From contig BFEA01000283.1 in assembly GCA_003427395.1 (NCBI GenBank), forward strand, positions 524,610 to 544,662: a DNA stretch of 20,053 nucleotides, given 5' to 3'. The translations under genes and the position numbers were made by a program. The DNA comes from Chara braunii (taxonomy: Eukaryota; Streptophyta; Charophyceae; Charales; Characeae). A model generated the notes under the pieces. The model worked only from the letters and a program-made list of their open reading frames with translations. It was not told where the DNA came from and searched no databases. This document shows, in pieces, positions 1-9,517 of this stretch (position 1 is its first letter; every line of letters starts with the position of its first letter).

Positions 1-395
1 GCTGCATCCTGAAGTGGTGAAAGGTGTCCTGAAGTGGTCAAGTGAGAGTTTTGGGCAATTTGAAAATCTTGAATGGTCCTGAAGTGGTGAAAGGTCCGAA
101 CACCATGAAAACCACCCTTCACCACTTGAGGATGCAGCTTGCCTAAACGGGTGGTTTTCAAGGTCCTGAAGTGGTGAAAGGTCCGAAGACCATGAAAACC
201 ACCCTTCACCATTTCAGGATGCAGCTTGCCTAAACAGGTGGTTTTCAAGGTCTTCGGAGCTTTCACCACTTCATGATCATTCAGGATTTTCATACCCGAA
301 TGGTCCTGAAGTGGTGAAAGGTCCGAAGACCCTGAAAACCACCTGTTTAGGCAGGCTGCATCCTGAAGTGGTGAAGGGTGTCCTGAAGTGGTAAT
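1..395. repeat. 87-bp foldback repeat block, left copy
   Basis: The block is built from the motif TCCTGAAGTGGTGAAAGGT (for example at 8, 77, 164, 303 and 361) and its reverse complement (near 117, 203 and 259). Two tandem units start at 77 and 164, a period of 87 bp. Within the second unit, 164-203 is nearly the reverse complement of 237-276: two 40-bp arms around a 33-bp spacer, so single strands could fold into a long hairpin. The same family returns in the opposite orientation at 11755-11890. It carries no ORF of note. It abuts the truncated RT of element 1, so it may mark a breakpoint or an insertion. I do not recognise the family; foldback element, MITE cluster or LTR-internal repeat are all possible. 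Confidence 0.85.
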
Positions 396-424
396 GAAAA
401 ATACGATTGTTGTTAACTTTCTCT

Positions 425-972
425 CCTCGGACGCTGACAGAGTTACACTCGTTCCTTAGACTAGCTAACTATTATAGGAAGTTTGTAAGGAACTTCTCCA
501 CGATCGTTGCTCCCCTTCGTAGGTTACTGAAAAAATAGACAATTTAAAAGTGGGACTAGGATTGCATATTAGCCTTCAAAAAATAAAGAAGACCTTAATA
601 GAGTACCTTGTCCTCAAAGTTGTTGATTCGTCACTGCCATTTGTTGTCGCCAAAGATGCTAGTTAGTATGACATAGGCGTTAATTTGCACCAAGATGATG
701 GCAATGGTTATAGACCTGTAGAGTTCAAGTAAGTCAATCTGCCCTTAGAAAAGGTAGCATCATCGACATACGAGAGGAAGCTCTATGCTCTCAGGCGGAC
801 TTTAGATCACTAGAAACACGACCTGCTTGGGAGACACTTCAAGGTTTACTCAGATCACGAGACTCTTAGGTGGCTAACGACGCAAGTCAAGATCACGCCC
901 AAGTCAACTAGATAGGCTGTTGAGATAGACCAATATGACTTTGAGCTAAAACCTGTTAAAGGCAAATATAAT
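425..972 (+). pseudogene. Ty3/gypsy RT C-terminus and RNase H, broken (element 1)
   Basis: This is the end of a reverse transcriptase joined to RNase H, which together copy retroelement RNA into DNA. The RT tail ([17 protein letters not shown], frame starting at 425) is typical of Ty3/gypsy elements. At least one frameshift lies between about 535 and 600. RNase H then reads in the frame of 601, with AKDAS for the first aspartate motif, STYERK for the glutamate, SDHETLRW for the next aspartate, and VVVNALSRR where the family usually has an aspartate before ALSR (here asparagine, codon AAC). In-frame stops occur, for example at the TAG after KDAS and in place of tryptophan codons. Everything upstream (gag, protease, most of RT) is missing; foldback repeats stand there instead. 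The same frame continues into the integrase. Identity as Ty3/gypsy is clear; the exact left edge is not. Confidence 0.88.
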
Positions 973-2160
973 GTGGTAGTCAACGCTCTGAGCAGGAGGG
1001 CAGATTATTTCGGCACAATAGTGCACTATCTAGACATAGGGGTCGATCTGCAGCATAAAGTGAGAGATGCTTATACACAGGACCCAATCTATAGTGAGAT
1101 GATGAAAAGAATAAAGGAAGTCCCAAATAGTGAACCACATTACCGAACCACAAACGGGTTATTATTCGAGAAGACCAATGTCGCAGACAGATTATGTGCC
1201 CCTAACTGTGAAGAGATCCGGAGCCTGATCGTAGGGGAATGCCATGATTCAGGACACTTCGCATGGAATAAGACCTTAGTTAACCTGATGATGTCATACA
1301 TGTGGCCAGGAATGAAAGCAGACTACATAGAGTATGTGGGCAACTGCAAGGTGTGTCAGGGTAATAAGACTACAACGAGAGCCCCTCTGAATCTTCTTCG
1401 ACCCTTGCCTATTCCATCAGTACCCAGAGAGTCAGTTTCCATTGACTTTATGGATACAGGGGTCAGAAGTAGGCATGACAAAAGTCAAGTTATGGTCATA
1501 GTAGACCGATTTAGTAAGTACGCAATTTTTGTTCCGCTACCGGCAGAAGCATGGACAAATTTAGTAATAGGAAAGTACTTTGATTTCTGGGTAAGCGAGC
1601 ATGGCATGCCGTTGTCCATAGTTAGTGATAGGGACACGCAGTTTACCACACAAAATTGGCAGGATCTTATGAAAGTCTATGGATCTAAGTTGTTGATGTC
1701 ATGAGGCTGACACCCAGAGATGAATAGTCATACATAACAGATGAATAAAATCTTGCAGCAGTTGCACATATTGTATATTAGATTGGATCAGTTGAACTGG
1801 GATGAGATGCTCCCCAAGGCAACAAGCCCCTATAACAACAATGTTCATCTAGCTACATGTAGGACCCCTAACGAGTTGCATAAGTCCTTTAGACCAAGGA
1901 GACTGTTTGAAGGACTGAACTGGGATCAGATACAAAGATTACCGTCCTGCACCCGAGAATTTGCATTGCAGCATAAGGAAGAAGTCACTAAGGTGATCGA
2001 GAACCTAAGGAAGACCCAACATCGCATGATTGAGCAAGCTAACAAGCATCGTCGACCTTTACAGTTTCAGGTAGGCGACTTAGTCTGGGTCAAGCCTAAA
2101 GAGTTCGCACTTGAGGAGAACACCTTGCAAAAGCTCTTACTTGCGTACAAAGGACAATGA
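973..2160 (+). pseudogene. Ty3/gypsy integrase, zinc finger and catalytic core, with stops (element 1)
   Basis: Retroelement integrase, which inserts the cDNA into the host genome. Counting from the ATG at 973, the HHCC finger uses His91 and His95 with Cys125 and Cys128. The core has the first aspartate in SIDFMD (residue 158, nt 1444) and the second in IVSDRDTQFT (residue 219, nt 1627). The catalytic glutamate should follow 35 residues later; exactly there, at 1735-1737, is a TAA stop. Two further TGA stops lie at 1702 and 1708. The frame then reopens (QMNKILQQ onward) to the GPY/F-type region near KLLLAYKGQ, where TGA at 2158 probably replaces tryptophan. The ATG at 973 is only an in-frame methionine, since the natural product is a polyprotein. 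All pieces share one frame, so damage here is by point mutation rather than frameshift. Confidence 0.92.
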
Positions 2161-2529
2161 CCTGTCCTAGAAGTCAAAGGAGGAGTGGACGGACCATCAT
2201 ACACAATAAAAATTCCACCGCATCTCCACACCTACCCAGTCTTCCATGCGTCAAAGCTACTCCCGTGTACCACCAGTGACATGTTTCCTTCGCGAAGGTC
2301 CATGATTCCGCCAAATATGGATGATGATTATGATATAGATTGCATAGTGGAAGAGGACGTGTTCAAAACCGGAGGGCGAGGTCGTCCCCAGAAGCAATAC
2401 AAAGTCAGATTCGCCTATCAGGAGCCACATGACGACAGGTGGTTTACTATAACATAGTTGTTAGAAACCGCTCCCGATATAATACACGCCTATGAAAGAG
2501 AAATAAAGGCTAAAGGTCCTATCTTGACT
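2161..2529 (+). pseudogene. Integrase C-terminal chromodomain, chromovirus type (element 1)
   Basis: This is the in-frame continuation of the integrase: PVLEVKGGVDGPSYTI and HTYPVFHASKLLP are the usual integrase tail of Ty3/gypsy elements. It is followed by DYDIDCIVEEDV, RGRPQKQYKVRF and DDRWFTIT, which fit the pattern of a chromodomain (hydrophobic-acidic start, QY-x-V-(K/R)-(W/F) strand, tryptophan near the end). In chromoviruses this domain directs integration to marked chromatin. A TAG at 2455 interrupts it, and the frame goes on (LLETAPDIIHAYEREI) to the TAA at 2530. The aromatic cage is partly unclear, since the family's W in the KW pair is F here. Confidence is good for the integrase tail and moderate for the chromodomain. 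Confidence 0.75.
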
Positions 2530-2640
2530 TAAAGAGTTCTTAGAGGACCTCGAATTTAGGACGACGGGAGTGAAACGTTGCACCCAAATGACTCGACATT
2601 TGTAAACACAGAGATTTCATTCCAATACATTTGGCCAAAC

Positions 2641-2791
2641 CCTATACATTGACTCTGTGTGCTGAGTGAGATTTGATCCCTAGACTTACCCTGTACATTG
2701 ACCTTGTGTGCTGAGTGAGATTGATCCCTAGACCTACCCTGTACCCTGTACATAGGCCCAACGATATGTGTGAGAGTCGATCCCTAGGTCT
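2641..2791. repeat. 49-bp tandem repeat, three copies
   Basis: Copies begin at 2641, 2690 and about 2745. The first two share CATTGAC, TGTGTGCTGAGTGAGAT and GATCCCTAGAC with few differences. The third is decayed but keeps CCTGTACAT and CGATCCCTAG. Confidence 0.8.
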
Positions 2792-3018
2792 ATAGGTTAG
2801 GAGTCGAGTCTGTTACCGGTAGGCCTAAAAAGAATCTCTTCTAGAAGTCTCTACCCAAGTCCACAGTGGGCCTAAAGTCTGCCTGTTGGTCTGTAGGTTC
2901 TAGAAGTCCGTAGGTCCCTGTAGGCAAGTCCAGTCAGCAGGTATCAGGTGTAGGGGCTGCACATGGGGAAAAGGGAGGCTCACGCGTTCTGGAGAAATCT
3001 CCAGAATACACGTTAGGA

Positions 3019-3108
3019 TCCTGCAGCACATGGTTTGGGCCCAGAGGCCCACACATTTTGGGGTCCTGCAGCACATGGTTTGGGCCCAGAGGCCCACACA
3101 ATTTGGGG
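3019..3108. repeat. 45-bp perfect-looking tandem duplication upstream of a TATA box
   Basis: Two copies (3019-3063 and 3064-3108) differ by about one base by eye. Each holds a PstI-like CTGCAG and the palindrome-rich GGGCCCAGAGGCCC. They lie about 80-170 bp upstream of the TATA box at 3187, so they could be promoter elements in a retroelement LTR. Confidence 0.85.
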
Positions 3109-3186
3109 AAGCTTCCAGACCCGGGCCGCACGCGGTTTGGCCTGGACCACGCGGTTTGGAGGCAAGACCGGGTACCTCCGAAACAG

Positions 3187-3194
3187 TATAAATA
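3187..3194 (+). promoter_or_regulatory. Candidate TATA box (TATAAATA)
   Basis: TATAAATA in a GC-rich setting matches the plant Pol II TATA consensus. A start site would be expected near 3215-3225, around the sequence TTCAACCATTCATT. The setting fits the U3-R junction of an LTR; there is no host gene downstream. Confidence 0.5.
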
Positions 3195-3689
3195 AAGAGG
3201 CAGTGTTCAACCATTCATTTATTCGCCTGGGAGCCATGCGGAAAGGCTGGCTTGGTATCTTGTGCGTGGAGGTCTGCAGGTGCACGGAGAGGAAGTGCGC
3301 AGTGAGGAAGATAGTGGTCATAGCTGGGTAGTGAGGAAGACACCGACGACCATAGGTAGAAGGAGGAGGATGATGGTGACCATAGTCGCCCAGCTGTTGA
3401 CACAGACGAAGTGTAGAGAGTGTGTGTACCTGTCTTGCGTGGACATTCAGGGTGATCCTCGTACTTGCGTACATGAGGGAGAGTGCGACTAGTTCTGGAG
3501 ACAGTGTTCGGTGGTCATAGCCGCAAGTTGTACCGTTGTCTTGAACAAAGCTAACTGCAAGTTCATTGTTGATTTTGAGTTGACAAGTTTGGTTTTTGCC
3601 ATCAGTTCTTGTGTATGCATGCTGAAAGCAAGTCCGAAGTCGAGTCTGATTGCACGAGTCCCTAGCCTAGGTATAATCCCTATGCGCCA

Positions 3690-4397
3690 TGACAAGTGAG
3701 TGGACAGTATGGATCCTATACAGGGTCTCCAATGAGTGTCACTTCTTGCGGATTTCCAGGGCCCTACGCTCAACAAGCAAGCCAACCGAACCCATAGCCA
3801 ATTCAGCGACAACAATCAGTGCCACAAGGATATCAGAGGAATCAAGGTGTTGGACGCGGATAAGGTCAAGGATGGGGACGAGGTCAAGGAAATGGTGGTT
3901 GTGGAGAAGGTGGAAGAAAAAATGTTGGCGGTAACTCTGATGGAGGAGGAAATGGGGAATGGAATGCGTTAGGAAGTCAGGGAGGCCAAGAAGGTGGACG
4001 AAGATATGGCAGAGTTAGAGTAGATTGGAGGAACGCGACTTGCCGACATTGTGGCCAGAAAGGTCACATGATGAAGTTTTGCCATGTTAGGAGGAACGAC
4101 GAGGAAGAGGGGTAAATTAACACTAACATAAATGGGGATGTCTATGACAAATTTGGAAACTATATCGACCCTATGATTCCGTGAGGAACAAGGAAAGAGG
4201 CTCTACGATGAGCCAACTCTTCAAATGCACCCGTTCCTCCGGTTATGTTGCGGATTTTGCAAGAAGAGATCCACCATGGTGTAAGGGTGGAAGAGATAGG
4301 AAAAAATAAGAAGATGGAACAAAAATTGAGAGTTGGCACCGTGAGAGAGGAGTCCCTTGTAATAGAGTCAGATGATGGGGAGGAAGAAGGTTGTTGA
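3690..4397 (+). pseudogene. Gag C-terminal part with CCHC zinc knuckle (element 2)
   Basis: Gag is the retroelement coat protein; its zinc knuckle binds the element's RNA. The frame starting at positions divisible by three reads a Q/P-rich stretch (FPGPYAQQASQPNP), then a long glycine/glutamine-rich stretch (WGRGQGNGG). The knuckle CRHCGQKGHMMKFC at 4041-4082 matches C-X2-C-X4-H-X4-C with every metal ligand kept. Stops interrupt the Q/G-rich part, and a TAA follows at 4113. The frame then stays open as a charged linker to the TGA at 4395. The N-terminal gag domain was not found upstream, so this is a partial gene or a strongly diverged one. Confidence 0.8.
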
Positions 4398-4644
4398 ATT
4401 GAAGCGAGGAGGACAATGGAAAGGATGGAGGACTTACTTGCGAAGATAGGGAGGTATCAAAGTAAGTTGACCAGTATGTGTGAGGAGGTCAAGGAATGGA
4501 AAGCAAAAACGCCGCTAGTACAACTCTATTATGCAGGTCCAGGAGCGTAGGAGAGCCTAAGAATTTACCAGGCGTGACAATCTCGCGTTCAACGCCTAGA
4601 TCTGGGATGACTTTAGGTCACCTTCAAGGCAAGGAAGGACGCCA
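4398..4644 (+). pseudogene. Gag-protease linker remnant (element 2)
   Basis: The gag frame continues past the TGA at 4395 with a short amphipathic, probably helical stretch (MERMEDLLAKIGRYQ and following, to about 4547). It ends at the TAG at 4548, and further stops follow. A frame change before 4645 joins it to the protease frame. No catalytic motif is seen. Confidence 0.5.
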
Positions 4645-5493
4645 TTGGCAATCAGGACAAGGGCTAAGGGGTCGGTGATCTCTAATAAGCCAGCAAAAGA
4701 TATTTTTAATCCAAGTGGGGAAGAAAAGAAAGTTCAGGTCCCAGAGGACGAGGACGAGGAGGATGAGAGATTAAGACAGGAGGAGAATAAGAGAGTAGAG
4801 CAAAGGGCCAAAAAGAGAGGCGTCAGGATGAACGTGGATCAATCCCAAAAAGGAAAGAAGAAGAAGTCCACCGTCCGAGTCGAAGAGGGCTATGATGTAG
4901 AAAAGATGATAGACAAGATCCTTTAGGGTCATAACCACCTTAAGAACCTGAAGGATGTTCTGGCTTCAACCCGTAGACTTCGAGACGAACTCGAAGCTCC
5001 ATTATCCATGAAGATGGTTACTAATGTGTGTCTAGGAGTTATAATCCCCAAGGAAGCAGAATGGGAGGAAACGAGCAAAAAAATGGATCGGAAGTTCGTA
5101 GCATGTGGGTGCCTGAACGTAATAGTTAAAGGGAAGCTATGCATAATAATAGTGGAAACAGGTGCAAAAATGAACCTCATCAAGGAGGAGCATGCTCTGC
5201 GTTTGGGGATAGAAATCGATCGCTCCGATAATGGAGTTCTGATGGGGGCGAATAGAAGGTCAACGTTTGTAAGGACCGCGTCCAGCGTGGTCGTAGAGAT
5301 TGAGAAAGTAAAGATGAGGAGTTGTTTCTTCATAATGCCTTATCTCAATCATGCTATCCTATTGGGCTGATCTTTCCTAAGCAGGACTAAGACCATCATA
5401 CTTAACAAGCATTATGCGACGGTGTTCCTTGTTTTATGCGACCCAGTGTGTGACAATTATGAGATTATCACAAGCAAGAATACGGGGTCGTGA
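4645..5493 (+). pseudogene. Retroviral-type aspartic protease with highly charged leader (element 2)
   Basis: The leader (about 4645-4923) is strongly charged (EDEDEEDERLRQEE, then KGKKKK). After one TAG at 4924 the same frame continues into a retropepsin-like domain, which would cut the polyprotein. It shows FVACGCLNVIVKGK, then IIIVETGAKMNLI where the family has a D-(S/T)-G active site, and later MPYLNHAILLG matching the hydrophobic-LG flap partner. The catalytic codon is GAA (5155-5157), glutamate instead of aspartate, so the enzyme should be inactive unless GAA is an old lineage variant. A TGA follows AILLG at 5368, and the frame then runs on to 5493. Confidence 0.8.
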
Positions 5494-6111
5494 AGTGTAA
5501 GGAATCGGCTCAATCCTAACTCTTTTACGTTCGAAGAGTCAGAGGAGGAGAGAAAGAGGTTAGGAAAGGAAAAACTTGAAAAGGAGGAATGATTGGGGGC
5601 ACAGTCTCTATAGGCGACGCAATGGACATAATGTCCACCTGTGAGATGGTGGATCCAAAGGCTGTAGAGGTCTAAAAAGAACAGGTGATGGATCAGATGA
5701 GAGAAGGAGAGGCGGAATTAGTATATCGAGTGTCTGGAAGGGTAGGAGGACCGGATGGAGCCCAAACCCAAAGCGCAACCCGGCCTTTTTAAGGGGTAAG
5801 CTCAAGCAAGGGTCACAAATGCGACAAAAAAAGAAAAATCGAAAGTGTCGTCCAATTCCTGTATTCGTGAGTGAGGAACAAAAAAATTATTACGAACGAG
5901 AACGAGAATTGATACGACAAATGTGAAAAAGTGCAGAAAACGGGTCATGCCGCATCAATCAGGAAACATATGAAGCGATAATAATAGGGGAGTCTGATTT
6001 TCTTATAGTGCAAGAGAAGTAGTTAGTGGTGAAGACTACAAGAGGAAGACATACTGCATATACCTTCAATGATGACGAACGTGGGCGTCTTGATGTTGAC
6101 AAAATCCCGAT
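5494..6111 (+). pseudogene. Protease-RT spacer and RT N-terminal extension, heavily decayed (element 2)
   Basis: Only scraps can be read: an acidic-basic segment (FEESEEERKRLGKEKLEKEE) near 5530-5590, and later IPVFVSEEQKNYYERERELI near 5860-5925. After more stops, NQETYEAIIIGESDFLIVQEK and YTFNDDERGRLDVDKIPM lead directly into the RT. The setting between protease and RT and the partly continuous frame support this as pol spacer. I see no independent gene here. Confidence 0.55.
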
Positions 6112-6659
6112 GATTCAGATACATACCGTGCCACACGAACCATGGAACTTGCGAGGCACACGATAGCCCTATCTAGCTAACAAGGAGAAGGTGATGAAAA
6201 ACCTCGATGAGAAGATTCACACGCATGTGTTAAATTACTCGAGTGGGCCGTATACATCCCCTTGGTTTTGTTTCATCAAACCAAATGGGACTTCGCGATG
6301 AGTACAGGATTTGCAATGACTAAATGTTGTAATTGTAATAGACGCAAGTGATCTGCTAAATGTTGATGCACTTTTGGAGGTCTGTGATTCAGATACATAC
6401 CGTGCCACACGAACCATGAAACTTGCGTGGTGCGCGATATCCCTATCTAGCTAACAAGGGGAAGGTGACGAAATACCTCGATGGGAAGATTCACACGGAT
6501 GTGTCAAATTACTCGAGTGAGCCATATGCATCCCTTTGGTTTTGCTTTGTCAAACCAAATGAGACTTCGCGATGAGTACATGATTTGCAGCAACTAAATG
6601 TTGTAACTGTAAGAGACGCAAGTGATCTGCTAAATGCTGATAAACTTTCAGAAGCCTGC
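6112..6659 (+). repeat. 274-bp tandem duplication inside the RT gene (element 2)
   Basis: 6112-6385 and 6386-6659 align end to end without indels. By eye about 34 of 274 bases differ, and the first 33 bases are identical. Each copy encodes the same RT N-terminal stretch (HTVPHEP, then LNYSSGPYTSPWF-type and KPNG motifs). Both carry the same TGA after CGA (6299 and 6573), so that lesion predates the duplication or was shared by its two parents. Confidence 0.92.
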
Positions 6660-7189
6660 GGAGGACGATCTATAATAACGCTTATAGATATGTATTTTGG
6701 TTATAACCAGTTTCCTATCTACCCATCAGAGAGACCTATAACAACGATGCATACTCTGCGGGGTCTAATTCATATGAATTCGCATCACAAGGCTGGATTA
6801 ATGCATTGGCCATTGTTCAAAGGCATATGGTTAGAGTTATGCAGTCGATGAGTCCTCACATTACACAGTAGTACATTGATGATGTGGTTGTGAAAGGGTT
6901 AAAGGAGAAAAGTGAGTCTGAGATAATGTTAGGGATTATACGATTTGTCTAGGATCATGTGCAAGATCTATATAAGATCCTAGATTTACTAGAGGAGCAT
7001 AATCTTGCCGTAAGCGGATCGAAATACAAACATTATATGTGCGGAGCAATAATCTTAGGGTTTGTGTATGACGAGAGGGGTCGTCGGCCAGACACTAAGA
7101 AGACCAACAAGATTCTCGAGCGACCGACGACGTTGGAGACAATCACGGAAGTAAGGATCTTTCTGGGAACGTGTGGATTTTGAAGGATG
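6112..7189 (+). pseudogene. Ty3/gypsy reverse transcriptase (element 2)
   Basis: The enzyme copies retroelement RNA into DNA. Motifs in order are SGPYTSPWFCFIKPNG (in each duplicated copy), LIDMYFGYNQF with the first catalytic aspartate at 6687, a frameshifted GWINALAIVQRHM counterpart of the usual FGLxNAP box, and the YIDD box at 6872-6883 with both aspartates kept. Then follow DLLEEHNLAVSGSK, GAIILGFVYDERG and TITEVRIFLGTCGF, the end of the palm and thumb. At least two frames are needed, and there are stops just before YIDD (TAG) and after RFV. The catalytic triad survives but the gene is broken, and its N-terminal part is duplicated. Confidence 0.9.
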
Positions 7190-7882
7190 TTCATTAAAGG
7201 GTTTGCGGCAAAGACGAAGCAATTGCGAAAGCTAGTGTGTCAAGGTAAAAATTGAGAATGGGGAGATAAGCAAGAGTCAGTGATTGAAAACCTAACGAAA
7301 GAATTTCAGGAAAGGGGTCTAGTACTGGGAGTACCAAACCACTCCGTCATTTTGGTAAGGCCTTTTTATTGTTGAAACGAACGCAGGCTATACTGTCTTA
7401 GGAGGAGTGTTAATCTTGAAAGATTGCAAAGAGGAAGAACGACCACTGATATTTGAAAGTCTAACGCTTAACATAACTGAGAGAAATTACTTCCAGTTTA
7501 AGCGCGATACTTTGGTGGTTCTTCATTGGTTGCGGATTTTCAGGAACTTACTGTTTGGCAGACGATTTATATTAAGAATTTACCCAACTGCATTGCCCAG
7601 TTCCCTTAAGAACTATACTCCGTCGAACCCTACGATTGTCAGATGGTTAGCACACATCTGAATGTTTGATTTCGAGTTTGAGATTCCAGGGAACAAAAAT
7701 AAAACTGATGGGTTAAGTCACGTCGACTGGGATAAGAATAACAAAGTTGTAGTCGAAGATACTTCACCAGTCGATGAGTTTTTTGACAAAGAGAAAGATG
7801 TGAAGCTCCATATTAACTCATGGTCGCTAACCGTAGATAAGCTTGTTACTCTTGAACGACTTGTGTGGCTTGCCCCCTAGGT
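7190..7882 (+). pseudogene. RNase H domain, catalytic residues lost (element 2)
   Basis: This follows directly on the RT tail. After FIKGFAAKTKQLRKL and a frame change, the first RNase H motif reads FIVETNAG. The position that is normally aspartate (DAS-type motif) is asparagine, codon AAC at 7380. Later ITERNYFQFKRDTLVVLHWL holds the glutamate, and FILRIYPTAL has tyrosine where the family has aspartate. KTDGLSHVDW keeps the last motif. Two of the usual four acidic ligands are therefore gone. The TGA at 7659 sits in a probable tryptophan position before MFDFEFEI. The domain would have removed RNA from the RNA-DNA hybrid. Confidence 0.85.
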
Positions 7883-8620
7883 CATCTAAGACGGCCAGAT
7901 ATAATCCTCAAACCTTATGTTGAGGAAAATGTTTGGGGGATGCCAAGAGTGGAATGAATGATGGATTTGGTCTTGGAAGACAAATACCAATTGCAGGAGG
8001 ATTTGGTCACAATAGAGAATGGACCCCAACAGGTGGAAATGCATGAGAGGTTGGTACGTGGAATGTATCTTATGGCGAACTCGCTGCTTCAGGATGAGGT
8101 TGCTAGGATTGAGAGAGAAAGGCAAAACATAAAAGAGAATGTAATCCACGAAGGAGAAGATGACAAGTTTGAGGAGGAAGAGAGAAAAAAAGTATTTTGC
8201 ACGGAGGGATATGACGGAGTATATTTGGAGTCGGGAATGCTTCTTTCGTGTGAAATGATGGAGAAAGATGTCGGCGAAAGAGCCCTTAAGATGCGACCAA
8301 ATTTCGTGGTAAGAGATGGTCATCTGTTCATGAGAAGTAAAGGAAGAAATCCCAGGAGGGTGGTATGTAGCGTCACTCGACAAATTGATGTTATAGTCGC
8401 TCTACATGATGGGACAACAGATGTTCATAGGAGTACAAATGAGACATACTTAAAGATACACAACCTATATCATTGGGATTACATGGGGCAAATGATTGAC
8501 AACTACCGTAAATCTTGTGTACCATGTCAAGAGTGGTCTCTCTTAGACCGAGGGAGCCACTTCACCCAAGATATATACGTGAGGTTGGAGCAGTCGTTCA
8601 TCTGGACCTATTCGCAATGA
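7883..8620 (+). pseudogene. Long RH-IN linker and integrase HHCC zinc finger (element 2)
   Basis: From the methionine at 7958 the frame is open to 8620. The first about 125 residues are an acidic, helical-looking linker (QDEVARIERERQNIKEN, then EDDKFEEEERKK). They end in ALKMRPNFVVRDGHLFMRS, which resembles the strand that precedes integrase fingers (DG-x-L). The finger has His150, His157, Cys187 and Cys190 (HDG, VHR, SCVPC). A one-base shift near 8595-8601 moves the core into another frame. The linker is longer than in most Ty3/gypsy integrases I know. Its methionine is not a natural start, because the product is a polyprotein. Confidence 0.8.
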
Positions 8621-9517
8621 CTCTGAGAGTAGGTGGGCATAATTATATCTTCGATGCATGAGACAATCTCTCAGGATTTGTGGATGACAAACCTATTCAC
8701 ACAAAGAATGGAGAAGTGTTGACTCGGTGCATTGAAGAATATTACCTTCACTATCCTTTCGTTTCAACGTTCGTAATGAACAGGCGATCCGAATTCACTT
8801 GTGCGGAAGTTAAGACGCTCTTTAGAGGACACGGTGTGATCGCCGAGTACACGACTCCAACACACCCTCAAGCTAACGCACTTGTAGAAAGAGGACATAA
8901 CACGATTACGAATCTTCTGGGAAAATGGACTGCTGGCAGGCTTAATCAGTGGCAAAATTTCCTAAGAGTTGTCTTTTTCGTAGAGAACGTTACTGTCAGA
9001 AGGAGTACCAACTACACGCCGACTACTTTATGGTTTGGCAGACATGCTACATTTCCTATAGAAAGTTTCCTAAAGACTTGGAGACAACAATACCTCGAAA
9101 CGACTTTGTCATTTGAGGAATTGCTTGATCTAAGGGCACATCAAATTGAAGCCATAAAAGATAGAGTTTAAGAAGCGGCAAGTAAAGTGGCTGACAGTCG
9201 AACCAAAGACAAGTTCAAGTGGCACCAGATGACACAAGTAAGGAAGGAGCCTCTTAAAGTGGGAGATATCGTGTTATTGTACGACTCGTCCCTAGAGAAG
9301 CAGTGGTCGAGAAATTTGGACAAGTTATGGTTAGGACCGTACAGAATCACGAGAGGCGGCTAGCATGGGGCATACTAGATCGAGGAATTGAATGGAACGA
9401 CATAGAAGGACTGGGTATCTGGCTCTAGATTAAAGAATTTTGTGGCTCGAGATGAGGTGAGCATAGAACTGGCAACTCAAATTGTCTCTGGTTATAGAAG
9501 GAAAACCTTAGTATAGC
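8602..9517 (+). pseudogene. Integrase catalytic core and GPY/F tail (element 2)
   Basis: The core begins HLDLFAM with the first aspartate at 8605. A TGA at 8659 interrupts it. The frame then reads FVDDKPIHTKNGEVL and FVMNRRSEFT, where the second catalytic aspartate is asparagine (AAC, 8779-8781). The catalytic glutamate is present in ALVERGHNTI (8887-8889), exactly 35 residues later. After the TAA at 9169 the same frame continues (KVADSRTKDKFKWHQ, PLKVGDIVLLYDSSLEKQWSR) to the GPY box LWLGPYRIT and WVSGSRLKNFVARDE. No chromodomain follows. Losing the second aspartate would by itself abolish strand transfer. Confidence 0.9.

Larger units (their letters stand above)
2530..3690 (+). other. LTR-like or leader region between elements 1 and 2
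   Basis: There is no credible gene here; the short ORFs on both strands overlap tandem repeats. The region starts right after the element 1 pol reading frame, where GGGAG followed by TGAAACG (2571) could be a polypurine end and LTR start. It contains a strong TATA box (3187) and ends just before the gag of element 2. It may therefore be the 3' LTR of element 1, the 5' LTR and leader of element 2, or parts of both. I found no matching second LTR copy and no clear primer binding site, so the edges are not fixed. Confidence 0.4.

Noticed and set aside
3251-3263. TGGTATCTTGTGC resembles the initiator-Met tRNA primer binding site.
   Set aside because: Only the first seven bases match, too few at this position only about 60 bp after the TATA box.
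2900-3474. Several overlapping ORFs on both strands (for example 153 codons on the minus strand, 3013-3474).
   Set aside because: They read through the 45-bp tandem repeat and the putative promoter, show no motif, and overlap each other in several frames.
7886-8383. 165-codon minus-strand ORF.
   Set aside because: It is the antisense shadow of the integrase linker and finger of element 2.
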